Below, in pieces: positions 18,101 to 25,858 of a DNA stretch of 64,000 nt. Source of the DNA: Kytococcus schroeteri (GTDB lineage Bacteria; Actinomycetota; Actinomycetes; Actinomycetales; Dermatophilaceae); assembly GCF_002847825.1 (NCBI RefSeq), contig NZ_PKIZ01000002.1:94787-158786 (forward strand). The letters run 5' to 3'. Numbering within the stretch: the first letter of the stretch is position 1; the number at the start of each line of letters is the position of its first letter. The notes under the pieces were generated by a model. It saw only the letters and a list, made by a program, of their open reading frames with translations. It searched no databases and was not told the origin of the DNA. The position numbers were made by a program, and so were the translations under genes.

Positions 18101-18490
18101 CCACGCGTTGTACGTGGAGACCACCGGCGGCTGCAGCTCCTCCTCCCCGAGCACCCCGGCCCGGGCGAGCGCCTCGAGCCGCGCGCCGAGCCGTTCGGAG
18201 AGCTCCGCGGCGGCCTTGCGGGTGAAGGTCAGGCCGAGCACCTGGTCGGGCCGCACCACGCGGTTGGCCACGAGCCACACCACGCGGGCGGCCATGGTCT
18301 CGGTCTTGCCCGACCCGGCACCGGCCACCACGAGCTGCGCCGGCGCCGTGCACTCGATGACGGCGGCCTGCTCCGGAGTGGGCCGGTGCTGGCCGAGTAC
18401 GTCGGCGAGGTCGGCGGCGCTCCAGCGCCGGCCGGCCGGCCGCGCTCCGGACCCCTGCGCCGGGTCGGTGGTGCCGGTGGGCTCGCTCAT
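15134..18490 (-). CDS. adnB: AdnB: helicase-nuclease subunit, lead motor
   Basis: The 1118-residue protein has a UvrD-like motor at the N-terminus: Walker A AGAGSGKT (56-63), LLDEFQDT, GDPHQSIYGFRG and VGVTRARSW. A RecB-family nuclease follows at the C-terminus (RGTDFHAWVE; RGRADAIF; VVDWKTSS; QLACYRQAF), with all metal ligands kept. In mycobacteria AdnA-AdnB is the double-strand-break resection machine replacing RecBCD/AddAB. The ATG at 18490 overlaps the adnA stop (ATGA), so the subunits are translationally coupled, as expected for a heterodimer. It converges with the pseudokinase gene. Confidence 0.92.
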   Translation of the reverse strand: MSEPTGTTDPAQGSGARPAGRRWSAADLADVLGQHRPTPEQAAVIECTAPAQLVVAGAGSGKTETMAARVVWLVANRVVRPDQVLGLTFTRKAAAELSERLGARLEALARAGVLGEEELQPPVVSTYNAWSGGIVAEHGLRVGVEPGARVLSEVEAWQGVTDLATAWPGDLPEGLTSIGSVVQGVRTLAGQMGDHLVTGAQVEAELDRIDALLDTVASVRGGKEAAAVTRARATLAARRALVPLVQRWQEVKAERQVIEFSDQTRLSALLAGGHRAVGRVERARSRAVLLDEFQDTTEAQLQVVRGVFAGHAGVSVTAVGDPHQSIYGFRGASARTMESFVEAFGATQRSLSVSWRNSPQVLEVANAVAAPLRAASRLDLPELSPRPGHHGESVVSAVRSTTPAQEAAEGAAWLGRHWRPGEASAAVLCRKRSWFPLVTEALEAAGLPYEVVGLGGLLLVPEVADVRALLAVVDDPTRGDHLVRLLTGPATRLGAADLVGLHAWRRELERRWNTRPRGDEGLAERRDQLQTQVTLLDAVLTPVDPDWTGPEGEHVGETARSRLAVLAEAVTQCLGAQHRGVGELALVAEQALGVDVELASRVDLPVWRARAHLDAFHEHVATFAEAGTREPSLSALMAWLDAAEEHDGALEPGAVEVDPDAVQVLTVHASKGLEWDAVWVPGLVAGTFPSGTGTVRAVDDEWVAGPATDSAWWAPASGQLPFALRGDSPSLPVWTLPPDADKADFDAAMEDFGRANGARALEEERRLAYVGVTRARSWLHLTASVWGESAAPTPTSDFLTEVLDRCAVGAWAPMPPTDPVPENPVRAEPVTAPWPREQVADLVHHAHAAAAAEVGTALATRPGAEPGWDGLDDATRADLLAFRQDVRLLLAERDAVDRPGHALPRHVSTSALVAVARDPQARRLLARPVPTPPARAARRGTDFHAWVEAQWAPAQLFDATQDEDELVWADGPQDHGGTAPDAPGDELKRLRENFRASEWADRVPRWVELPLQTTVAGLTVRGRADAIFPASPAERAEGLEWVVVDWKTSSAPGGQQAAVAAVQLACYRQAFAAWQGLDPAVVGGAFFHAGNGVTLRPTLPAGAELERLVGLLRAGEEA

Positions 18491-21400
18491 GCGACCTCCT
18501 TGCCCTCGGGGCGGGCCGGGCAGCTGGACCGGACGGGGCAGTGCCGGCAGGCCTCCCCCACCGTGGCGACGTGGCGGGCCTGCACCATCCCCACGCCGGC
18601 CTCGGCCACCCGGGCACGGTGGTCCACCGGCCCGTCGGCGAGGGCCGGCTGACGCCGGTCGATGGTGCCCACCTTCTCGCCGGAGTCGAGCTGCACCAGG
18701 GAGGCACCACCGGAGTGGTCACCGGCCTCGAAGGCCCCGGCCTCCACGGCCACCTGGTAGGCCCCCAGCTGGGCGTTGTCCGGCAGGTCCTTGGGCGAAC
18801 CCACGTGGCCGGTCTTGAGGTCGGCCACGTGCAGCGCACCACTGCCGGGGTGGCGCTCCAGCCGGTCCACCCGGCCGGTGAGGCGCACCCCCTCGGCCTC
18901 CACGCGCAGCGCGAGCTCGGTTCCCACGAGCTCGCGGCCGCACTCGCGGCGGTAGACGTCGTAGCGGCGCAGCCACTGCGCCATCCGCTCGCCCTCCCGG
19001 CGCGACCACCACACCTCCGGCGAGCCGAGCTCCTCCCGCCGGCGTGCGGCCTCGGCCCGCAGCTCCTCCAGCGGGGCCTCGGGGTGCTCGGCCAGCAGGT
19101 CGTGGAGCAGCGTTCCGATCTCCTGCGCGCGACCGGGCGGGGTGCTGCCGCCGTGGGTGGTGAGGAACCACTTGAGGCCGCAGTCCTGCCAGGTGCCCAG
19201 TGAGGAGGGGCGCACCACCGGCAGCGTGCCGGGTGCCCAGGGGGCCTCGGCGGAGGACACCTGGCGCAGTGCCCACCACGCCTCGGGGTGGGCGTGGGGC
19301 ACCTCGGCCCGCACCAGGGCGGCGAGCTCGGCGGCCCACGCAGCACGGGCCCCGGGGTCGGTGCGGGCCGTACCGGCACCCGCGGGTTCGTCGGCCTCGG
19401 GCACGGCGCCCGCGGCGTGCAGGAGCTCGCGCCGGGCGTGCGCCACCTGGTGGCGCAGGTCCACCGGCACCGACCACGGCGCGAACTCGCGCTGCTCCAC
19501 CCCCTCGGGCAGCGGGTCCACGAGGTCGAGGAAGGGCGAGGGGGTCTCCTCGGCGTCCCGCACCGCCGTGACCACGAGGCGCCGGGTGGCCCGGGTGCAG
19601 GCCACGAGGAACTGCCGTAGCTCGTCGTGGCGCACGGCTGCCAGCTCCTCGGCGATGCCGCCGGTGCGCCCCTCGACCAGCTCCACCAGCCGCGAGGACC
19701 CCACGAGCGATCCGCGCAGCCGCAGGTCCGGCCACACCCCGGTCTGCACACCGACCACGGCCACCACCTCCCACTCCCGCCCGGCGGCGGCCTGCGGGGT
19801 GAGCACCTGCACGGCCTCCCGCTCCCGCCCCAGCACGAGGGAGTCGCGCGCCACCTGCGAGGAACGCATCCGCTCGGTGAACACCTCCGGCCCGGCGCCG
19901 GGGTGCCGCTCGACGAACTGCTCGGCCGCGGCGAAGAGCCCCAGCACGGCGTCGAGGTCGCGGTCGGCGCGCTGCCCGGCCACCCCGCCGGCCAGGGCCT
20001 GCCGCTGCCAGGAGGCCGAGACCCCCAGCCCGTCCCACACCGCCCAGAGCACCGTCTCGGCATCGACCCCGACCGCCCAGCCGCGTCCACCGGCGGCCCG
20101 CGGCGCAGCGGCCACCCCCGCCTGCAGGGCGGTGGCCAGCCGGCGCAGGGCGCCGGTCTCCGCACCGCGCCGCTCCCAGGGGTGGGCCGGGTCGGTCACC
20201 GCGGCCACGAGCAGCTCCCCGCTCGTGGCGCGTGAGTCGGTGCCCGCCTCGGCCCGCAGCACCCGCCGCAGCCGCCGCACCGAGGAGCTGTCCAGGCCCC
20301 CCACCGGCGAGGTGAGCCAGCGCGTCACCCGCGCCTCGTCCACCACGGGTGCCGCCGGGTCGTCGGTGCCCTGCCGCGCGAGGTCGAGCGCCGCGTCCAC
20401 GAGGTCGAGCACCGTGGACACCACCGGCTGGCTGCCCGCGGGCTGCCCGCCGCCGGAGACCTGCACCGGCACCCCGGCCCGCTCCAGGGCCCGTCGCACC
20501 TGCTCGGTGCGCCCGCGCCCGCGCGCCAGCACGGCCATGCGGCGCCAGGGCACGCCACCCATCACGTGCTCACGACGCAGCAGGGTGGCCACCTGCGCGA
20601 GCTCCGCGTGCGCGCTGGGCAGCACGAGCGCCTCGGCCCGCTCGCCGTCGTCCCCCTCCTGCGCCGGTGCGGGACGCCGGTGCGCCACCGCCGTGGCCCC
20701 GATGCGGGCGGTCACCCGGTCGGCCACGGCGCGCAGCACCGGCCCGTGCCGGACCGAACGCCCCAGCACCTCCGGCTCCGGGTCACCCGCCCACTCCACG
20801 AAGGCCCCCGGGCGGGCACCCCGGAAGCCCTGCACGGCGGCGTCCGGGTCGCCCACCAGCACCCACCGCGCGTCCGGCGCCCGTACGGCCAGGGCGTCCA
20901 GCAGCGCCTGCGTCCCGGCCGTGAGCTCCTGCGCGTCGTCCACGAGCACCAGCCGCAGCGGCTCGGCCACCACCTGCGCCAGCGCGTCGTCCACCACCAG
21001 CAGGTCCGCGGCGGCGGCCACCACCCACGCCGCGTCCACCGCCTGGTGGTCGGCGAGCGCCGTGACCTGCTCGTACTCCCGCATCAGGCCCGCCGCGGCG
21101 CGCCACAACCCCGACGTGCCGCACTCCCCCTGCTGGTCGTCCAGCGCGGCGAGCTCCCCGGCGGTGACCCCGTGCTCCACCGCACGCATGAACAGGTCCC
21201 GCACCTGGTCGCGGAAGCCCTGCGTGCCCACCGCCGCCCGCACCTCCTCGGGCCAGCCTGCGGCGGCGAAGGCCGCGTCGTCACCGGCCACGCCGGCCAG
21301 CAGGTCGGCCAGCACCGCGTCCTGGTCGGCGCCCGTGAGCAGGCTCGGCGGCTCGGCCCCGGTGAGCCGCGCGTGGTGGCTGAGCACGGAGAACCCGAAG

Positions 21401-21621
21401 GCCTGGTGCGAGTAGACGGGCATGCCGGTGGCACCCCGCTGCCAGCGCTCCTCGAGCCGCTCGCGCAGCATCGATGCCGTGAGACGCGAGGGCGCCAGCA
21501 CGAGCACCTCCGAGAGGTCTCCCCCGCCCTCGAGGTGGGCCAGGACCTCCTCGACCACCCGGGTGGAGCGGCCGGTGCCGGGGGCACCGAGCACGAGGTG
21601 GGCGCGGGGCGAGGGGGTCAT
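18487..21621 (-). CDS. adnA: AdnA: helicase-nuclease subunit with Fe-S nuclease domain
   Basis: The 1044-residue partner of AdnB is close to the mycobacterial AdnA length. The motor domain looks decayed: Walker A is GAPGTGRST (12-20) with Arg in place of the catalytic Lys, and motif II reads VLVDDAQE. The C-terminal RecB-like nuclease is intact (IGTLLHDLL; GRVDRLE; VADLKTGH; QLGAYQVA). It is framed by an iron-sulfur cysteine (QDCGLKWF) plus the terminal CRHCPVRSSC triplet. This matches the idea that AdnB drives unwinding while AdnA contributes a nuclease and scaffold. The ATG at 21621 is chosen from the MTPSPRAHLVLGAPG start, as ribosome signal is weak. Confidence 0.9.
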   Translation of the reverse strand: MTPSPRAHLVLGAPGTGRSTRVVEEVLAHLEGGGDLSEVLVLAPSRLTASMLRERLEERWQRGATGMPVYSHQAFGFSVLSHHARLTGAEPPSLLTGADQDAVLADLLAGVAGDDAAFAAAGWPEEVRAAVGTQGFRDQVRDLFMRAVEHGVTAGELAALDDQQGECGTSGLWRAAAGLMREYEQVTALADHQAVDAAWVVAAAADLLVVDDALAQVVAEPLRLVLVDDAQELTAGTQALLDALAVRAPDARWVLVGDPDAAVQGFRGARPGAFVEWAGDPEPEVLGRSVRHGPVLRAVADRVTARIGATAVAHRRPAPAQEGDDGERAEALVLPSAHAELAQVATLLRREHVMGGVPWRRMAVLARGRGRTEQVRRALERAGVPVQVSGGGQPAGSQPVVSTVLDLVDAALDLARQGTDDPAAPVVDEARVTRWLTSPVGGLDSSSVRRLRRVLRAEAGTDSRATSGELLVAAVTDPAHPWERRGAETGALRRLATALQAGVAAAPRAAGGRGWAVGVDAETVLWAVWDGLGVSASWQRQALAGGVAGQRADRDLDAVLGLFAAAEQFVERHPGAGPEVFTERMRSSQVARDSLVLGREREAVQVLTPQAAAGREWEVVAVVGVQTGVWPDLRLRGSLVGSSRLVELVEGRTGGIAEELAAVRHDELRQFLVACTRATRRLVVTAVRDAEETPSPFLDLVDPLPEGVEQREFAPWSVPVDLRHQVAHARRELLHAAGAVPEADEPAGAGTARTDPGARAAWAAELAALVRAEVPHAHPEAWWALRQVSSAEAPWAPGTLPVVRPSSLGTWQDCGLKWFLTTHGGSTPPGRAQEIGTLLHDLLAEHPEAPLEELRAEAARRREELGSPEVWWSRREGERMAQWLRRYDVYRRECGRELVGTELALRVEAEGVRLTGRVDRLERHPGSGALHVADLKTGHVGSPKDLPDNAQLGAYQVAVEAGAFEAGDHSGGASLVQLDSGEKVGTIDRRQPALADGPVDHRARVAEAGVGMVQARHVATVGEACRHCPVRSSCPARPEGKEVA

Positions 21622-21668
21622 GCCCCCATCGGACCACGGGCCACCGACAACCTCCGGCCCGGGCCGAC

Positions 21669-22910
21669 TCACCAGACGGGCAGCTCGGGGTCGACCTCGC
21701 GCGCCCACTGCGTGAGGCCGCCGTCCAGGAGGAAGACCCCACCGAAGCCCTGCGCGTGCAGCTGGCGCGCGGCCTCCGCCGAGCGGCGCCCGTTGCGGCA
21801 GTAGACCACCACGTTGTCGTGCGGCCCGAAGACCTCCTTGGCCTTCCCCTCGCGCACCTCGTCCAGCGACAGGTGGAAGGAGCCGTCCAGGGCCACCACC
21901 TCGCGCTCGTGCTCTCCGCGCACGTCGAGCAGCACGAAGGGCTCGAACTCCTCCCGGTTCTGCATCATCTGCTGGAGCGTCGAGGCGTCGAGCTCCGGCG
22001 GCTGCCACAGCTCGTCGGCCGGCGGCAGCGTGATGGCGCCGGTGTGCGCCCAGGCCCGCTCGCTCGAGGCCGCGGGACGGCACACGGGGCACTGCGGGTC
22101 GGCGGCGCGGCGGTCGTCGGTCCACTGCTGGGTGAGGGTGTCCACCTGCAGGATCCACCCCAGCAGCGGCTCGCCGAGGGCCAGCAGGAGCTTGAGCGCC
22201 TCGCTGGCCATGACCATGCCCACCTGGCCGGTCACCGGGCCGAACACGCCGGACTCGGTGAACGACAGCGCCGAGGAGCTCGGCGGCTCGAAGTCCGGGG
22301 TGCACTCCGAGCAGGGCCCGTGCGGCGCCCACCAGGTGGCCACGCGCCCGCTGAACTGCTCGACGGCGCCCCACACGTGGGGCACGGCCAGCTCCGCCGC
22401 GGTGCGGGCGATGACGCGGCGCGCCTCGGGCGTGTCGGTGCAGTCCACGATGACGTCGTAGCGCTCCAGCAGCTCCAGGGCGTTCTCCGACGTGACGTAG
22501 CCGTCCACCATCCGCACGTCCACCCGGTCGTTGATGCGGTGCACACCCGCGGCGGCCGCCTCCACCTTCGGCCGTCCCACCCACTCGGTGCCGAAGATGG
22601 GCTTGCGCTGGAGGTTGGAGAGCTCCACCGGGTCCACGTCCACCACGAGCAGCTCCCCCACGCCGGCCCCGGCGAGGTACTCCAGCACCGGGGAGGCCAA
22701 GCCACCCAGACCCACCACGGCCACCCGGGCGGCCGACCAGCGGCGCTGCCCCACCATGCCGATGCCGGGGGTGGCGATGTTGCGGGCGTAGCGCTGCACC
22801 GTGGCGCGGTCGAACTCGGGGGCCATGTCGGCCAGGGGGGTGCCGGGGCCGGCCATCCGCCGCTCGGGCGGGGTCGACGGGGCGGTCTGGTCGGGGGCGA
22901 CGGTGGACAT
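21669..22910 (-). CDS. MoeB-type adenylyltransferase with rhodanese domain (zinc cysteines intact)
   Basis: The 413-residue E1-like enzyme activates the C-terminal glycine of a ubiquitin-like sulfur carrier. The ATP loop is VVGLGGLASPVLEYLAGAG, followed by DVDPVELSNLQR. The zinc site has both pairs (CSEC and CPVC), and the C-terminal rhodanese has the active-site loop VVYCRNGRRSAEAA. It is a second copy beside the cofactor-operon moeZ at 34.7 kb, so it may serve another carrier such as a CysO- or ThiS-like protein. The ATG at 22910 lies seven bases after TAGGGT (22918-22923). The equivalent of mycobacterial moeB1/Rv3206c is likely by position. Confidence 0.88.
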   Translation of the reverse strand: MSTVAPDQTAPSTPPERRMAGPGTPLADMAPEFDRATVQRYARNIATPGIGMVGQRRWSAARVAVVGLGGLASPVLEYLAGAGVGELLVVDVDPVELSNLQRKPIFGTEWVGRPKVEAAAAGVHRINDRVDVRMVDGYVTSENALELLERYDVIVDCTDTPEARRVIARTAAELAVPHVWGAVEQFSGRVATWWAPHGPCSECTPDFEPPSSSALSFTESGVFGPVTGQVGMVMASEALKLLLALGEPLLGWILQVDTLTQQWTDDRRAADPQCPVCRPAASSERAWAHTGAITLPPADELWQPPELDASTLQQMMQNREEFEPFVLLDVRGEHEREVVALDGSFHLSLDEVREGKAKEVFGPHDNVVVYCRNGRRSAEAARQLHAQGFGGVFLLDGGLTQWAREVDPELPVW

Positions 22911-22997
22911 GGCCTCCACCCTAGGCGTCAGGGCGCCGGAGCACACGACATACGCTGGGGCAGGACCCATCCCCCGAGGTGAAGACGAGGTTTGAGC

Positions 22998-23225
22998 ATG
23001 GACATCCGCATCGGCATCCGCGAGGTCGCCCGCGAGGTCACGATCGACGTCGACCAGCCCGCCGCCGAGGTGCGCGCAGCCGTGCAGGCCGCCCTCGAGG
23101 GCAGCACCCCGGTGCTGGAGCTCACCGACGCCCAGGGCCGCTCCGTGATGGTGCCCAGCGCCCAGATCGGCTACGTGGACCTCGGCAGCGAGGACCGTGG
23201 CCGCGTGGGCTTCGGCACCGCCTGA
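22998..23225 (+). CDS. DUF3107 family protein (TB9.4-like)
   Basis: The 75-residue protein begins MDIRIGIREVAREVTIDVD and matches the DUF3107 family, conserved in actinobacteria near moeB and a DEAD-box helicase gene. It looks like a small alpha/beta protein with no membrane segment or catalytic motif that I can name. GAGG lies about seven bases before the ATG at 22998. A hairpin just downstream makes it a monocistronic unit. Function is unknown. Confidence 0.85.
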   Translation: MDIRIGIREVAREVTIDVDQPAAEVRAAVQAALEGSTPVLELTDAQGRSVMVPSAQIGYVDLGSEDRGRVGFGTA

Positions 23226-23237
23226 GCCCCCACCGCC

Positions 23238-23272
23238 CGACGCCGCGCCCCTCCCCCGGTGGCGCGGCGTCG
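23238..23272 (+). terminator. Hairpin after DUF3107 gene
   Basis: Perfect 12-bp stem (23238-23249 and 23261-23272) with an 11-nt loop, 13 bases after the stop codon. Confidence 0.72.
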
Positions 23273-23304
23273 TCGTGCACCGGCCCCAGGTGCCGCGGTG
23301 CCCC

Positions 23305-23455
23305 TAGGATGGCCCGGACACCCGGTGCCCGGTCGGCACACCGTGAACGGGGCGCGACGCCCCCGGTCCGCAGCAGCGCAGACGCGCGCGGACACCCAGA
23401 GAGACCTCCGATCGGCCCGCAGACAGCGCCCCACCGGCGCCCGATCAGGAGATCC
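23305..23455 (+). promoter_or_regulatory. Promoter -10 and long 5' leader of DEAD-box helicase gene
   Basis: TAGGAT at 23305-23310 is a good -10. The start codon is about 140 bases further, so the message would carry a long leader. AGGAG sits just before the ATG. Long leaders are common for cold-shock RNA helicases that regulate their own mRNA, but I see no named riboswitch. Confidence 0.55.
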
Positions 23456-24988
23456 ATGAGCGACAAGACCTTCGCCGACTTCGGCATCCACCCCGAGATC
23501 GCCGCCGCCCTCTCCGAGGCCGGCATCACCACGCCCTTCCCCATCCAGGCGATGACGCTCCCGGTGGCCCTGGACCGCCAGGACATCATCGGCCAGGCCA
23601 AGACCGGTACCGGCAAGACGCTCGGTTTCGGCGTGCCGATGGTGCACCATGTGGTGGCCCCCAAGGACCCGGGCTTCGACGCCCTGGAGCAGCCCGGCGC
23701 CCCGCAGGCCCTGGCCGTGGCCCCCACCCGTGAGCTCGCCCTGCAGGTGGCCAGCGACCTCGAGCGCGCCGCCGCCCAGCGCGGCATCCGCGTGCTCACC
23801 GTCTACGGCGGGCGTGCCTACGAGCCGCAGATCGAGGCCCTGGAGCGCGGCGTGGAGATCGTGGTGGGCACCCCCGGCCGCCTCATCGACCTGGCCGAGC
23901 GCGGCCACCTGACCCTGGCCCACGCGCGGACCGTGGTGCTCGACGAGGCCGACGAGATGCTCGACCTGGGCTTCCTGCCGGACGTGGAGAAGCTGCTCTC
24001 CCTCACGCCGGCCGGCCGCCAGACGATGCTGTTCTCCGCCACCATGCCCGGCGCCGTGGTGGCCATGGCACGCCGCTACATGAACCAGCCCACCCACATC
24101 CGGGCCATGGAGGAGGTGCCCGGCGCGGGCGCCACCGTGGAGGCGATCGACCAGTTCGTCTACCGCGCCCACGCCATGGACAAGGTGGAGATGCTGGCCC
24201 GCCTGCTGCAGTCGAAGGGCCGCGGCCTGTCGATCGTGTTCACCCGCACCAAGCGCACCGCCGCCAAGGTGGCCGAGCAGCTCGTGGAGCGCGGCTTCGC
24301 GGCGGCGGCCATCCACGGCGACCTCGGCCAGGGGGCCCGCGAGCAGGCCCTGCGCGCCTTCCGCACCGGCAAGGTGGACGTGCTCGTGGCCACCGACGTG
24401 GCGGCCCGCGGCATCGACGTGGACGACGTCACCCACGTGGTCAACTACCAGTGCCCCGAGGACGAGAAGACCTACCTGCACCGCATCGGCCGCACCGGCC
24501 GCGCGGGCAAGCAGGGCACGGCCGTGACCCTCGTGGACTGGGACGACCTGCACCGCTGGGCGCTCATCAACCGGGCGCTCGACCTGGGCGCCCCGGAGCC
24601 GGCGGAGACCTACTCCACCTCCCCGCACTTCTACGCCGACCTGCAGATCCCCACCGACGTCACCGGTGAGCTCCCGGACGCCCAGCGCACCCGCGCGGGC
24701 CTGGACGCCGAGCGCCTCGACGAGGCGGGGGACCTGAAGTCCGCCCGGAAGCCCGAGGGCGGACGCGGTGGCCGAGGCGGGCGCGGCGGCTCGGGCGGGC
24801 GTGGCCGGCGAGGCGGCCAGGGCGGCCGTGGCCGCGGCGGTCGGGGCCGCGGCGGTCGGGGCGAGCAGCGCAACGCCTCGGGGGGCGACGCCCGCACCAC
24901 CCCGGTGTCCGAGTCCCCCGAGGGCGGGGCGCGCCGGCCGCGTCGTCGCCGTCGCACCCGCGGCGGGTCCGCCTCCTCCGAGGGCTGA
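23456..24988 (+). CDS. DEAD-box ATP-dependent RNA helicase with RGG tail
   Basis: The 510-residue RNA helicase unwinds structured RNA, likely in ribosome assembly or mRNA decay. The Q motif is GITTPFPIQ, Walker A is AKTGTGKT, motif II is DEAD, motif III is SAT, and motif VI is HRIGRTGRAG. From about residue 433 onward it has an arginine-glycine-rich tail (repeated GGRGG units) followed by a basic RRPRRRRR stretch, both typical RNA-binding extensions. The ATG at 23456 has AGGAG immediately upstream. It resembles the RhlE-type gene in the corresponding mycobacterial region. Confidence 0.94.
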   Translation: MSDKTFADFGIHPEIAAALSEAGITTPFPIQAMTLPVALDRQDIIGQAKTGTGKTLGFGVPMVHHVVAPKDPGFDALEQPGAPQALAVAPTRELALQVASDLERAAAQRGIRVLTVYGGRAYEPQIEALERGVEIVVGTPGRLIDLAERGHLTLAHARTVVLDEADEMLDLGFLPDVEKLLSLTPAGRQTMLFSATMPGAVVAMARRYMNQPTHIRAMEEVPGAGATVEAIDQFVYRAHAMDKVEMLARLLQSKGRGLSIVFTRTKRTAAKVAEQLVERGFAAAAIHGDLGQGAREQALRAFRTGKVDVLVATDVAARGIDVDDVTHVVNYQCPEDEKTYLHRIGRTGRAGKQGTAVTLVDWDDLHRWALINRALDLGAPEPAETYSTSPHFYADLQIPTDVTGELPDAQRTRAGLDAERLDEAGDLKSARKPEGGRGGRGGRGGSGGRGRRGGQGGRGRGGRGRGGRGEQRNASGGDARTTPVSESPEGGARRPRRRRRTRGGSASSEG

Positions 24989-25012
24989 GGCCCAGCGGCG
25001 CAGGGCCCGGCC

Positions 25013-25858
25013 TCAGCGGCGCAGGAACTCCTCCCACACCTCCAGCGGGGTCGTGTTCTCCGCCAGGAGGTTGGGCTTGCCCGTGCCGTGGTAGTCGCTG
25101 GACCCCAGTGGCACCAGGCCGAGCGACTCGGCCCACCCGGCGGCGCGGCGTCGTTCCTCGGCGTCGTGCTCGCGGTGGCGCACCTCGAGGCCGGCCAGCC
25201 CCAGCTCCACCAGCTCCTCCACCTCTTCGCGGGTGACGTTGCGGCCGCGCGTGCCGGTGAGCGGGTGCGCGAGGGCCACGACGCCCCCGGAGGCCTCGGC
25301 GGCCCGCAGCACGTCCGCGGCGTCGGGCACCGGGTGGTGCAGGTGATAGCGCCCGCCGCGCCGCAGCGGTCCGGCGAAGGCCTCGTCACGGTCCCGGACC
25401 ACCCCGGCGGCCACGAGCGCGTCGGCGATGTGGGGGCGCCCCGGCGTGGCGCCCGGCGGCACGTGCGCCCACACCTGCTCGGTGGTCCACCCGGTGTCCT
25501 CGGCCACCAGCTGCGCCATCCGGTCCATGCGTCGGTGGCGCCCCTCCACGGTCGCGCGCAGCAGCGCCACCAGGGCGGGACTGTCAGCGGGCACCCGGTG
25601 CACCAGCAGGTGCACGGGCACCGGCCGGTCGGGGCGCGGCACCTGCGCGCTCACCTCGATGCCGGGGTGCACCCGGATGCCGTACCGCTGGCCGGCCGCC
25701 AGCGCCTCGGACCAGCCGGCGGTGGTGTCGTGGTCGGTGAGCGCCACCGCCCCGAGCCCCAGCTCGGCGGCGCGGCGGACCACCTCGGCGGGTGGCTGCG
25801 TGCCGTCCGAGGCGGTGGAGTGGGTGTGCGGGTCGACCTGCCCGCCGAGGCCGCTCAC
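25013..25858 (-). CDS. PHP-domain phosphoesterase (YciV/RNase AM-like)
   Basis: The 281-residue PHP-family protein has the expected metal-ligand motifs: DPHTHSTASDG near the start, TDHDT, HPGIEVSA, AHP in the middle and GSSDYHG near the end. Members act as 3',5'-nucleoside bisphosphate phosphatases or 5'-3' exoribonucleases; which holds here cannot be told. The GTG at 25858 overlaps the stop of the exporter gene (GTGA), so the two are translationally coupled. Its 3' end converges with the helicase gene. Confidence 0.88.
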   Translation of the reverse strand: MSGLGGQVDPHTHSTASDGTQPPAEVVRRAAELGLGAVALTDHDTTAGWSEALAAGQRYGIRVHPGIEVSAQVPRPDRPVPVHLLVHRVPADSPALVALLRATVEGRHRRMDRMAQLVAEDTGWTTEQVWAHVPPGATPGRPHIADALVAAGVVRDRDEAFAGPLRRGGRYHLHHPVPDAADVLRAAEASGGVVALAHPLTGTRGRNVTREEVEELVELGLAGLEVRHREHDAEERRRAAGWAESLGLVPLGSSDYHGTGKPNLLAENTTPLEVWEEFLRR

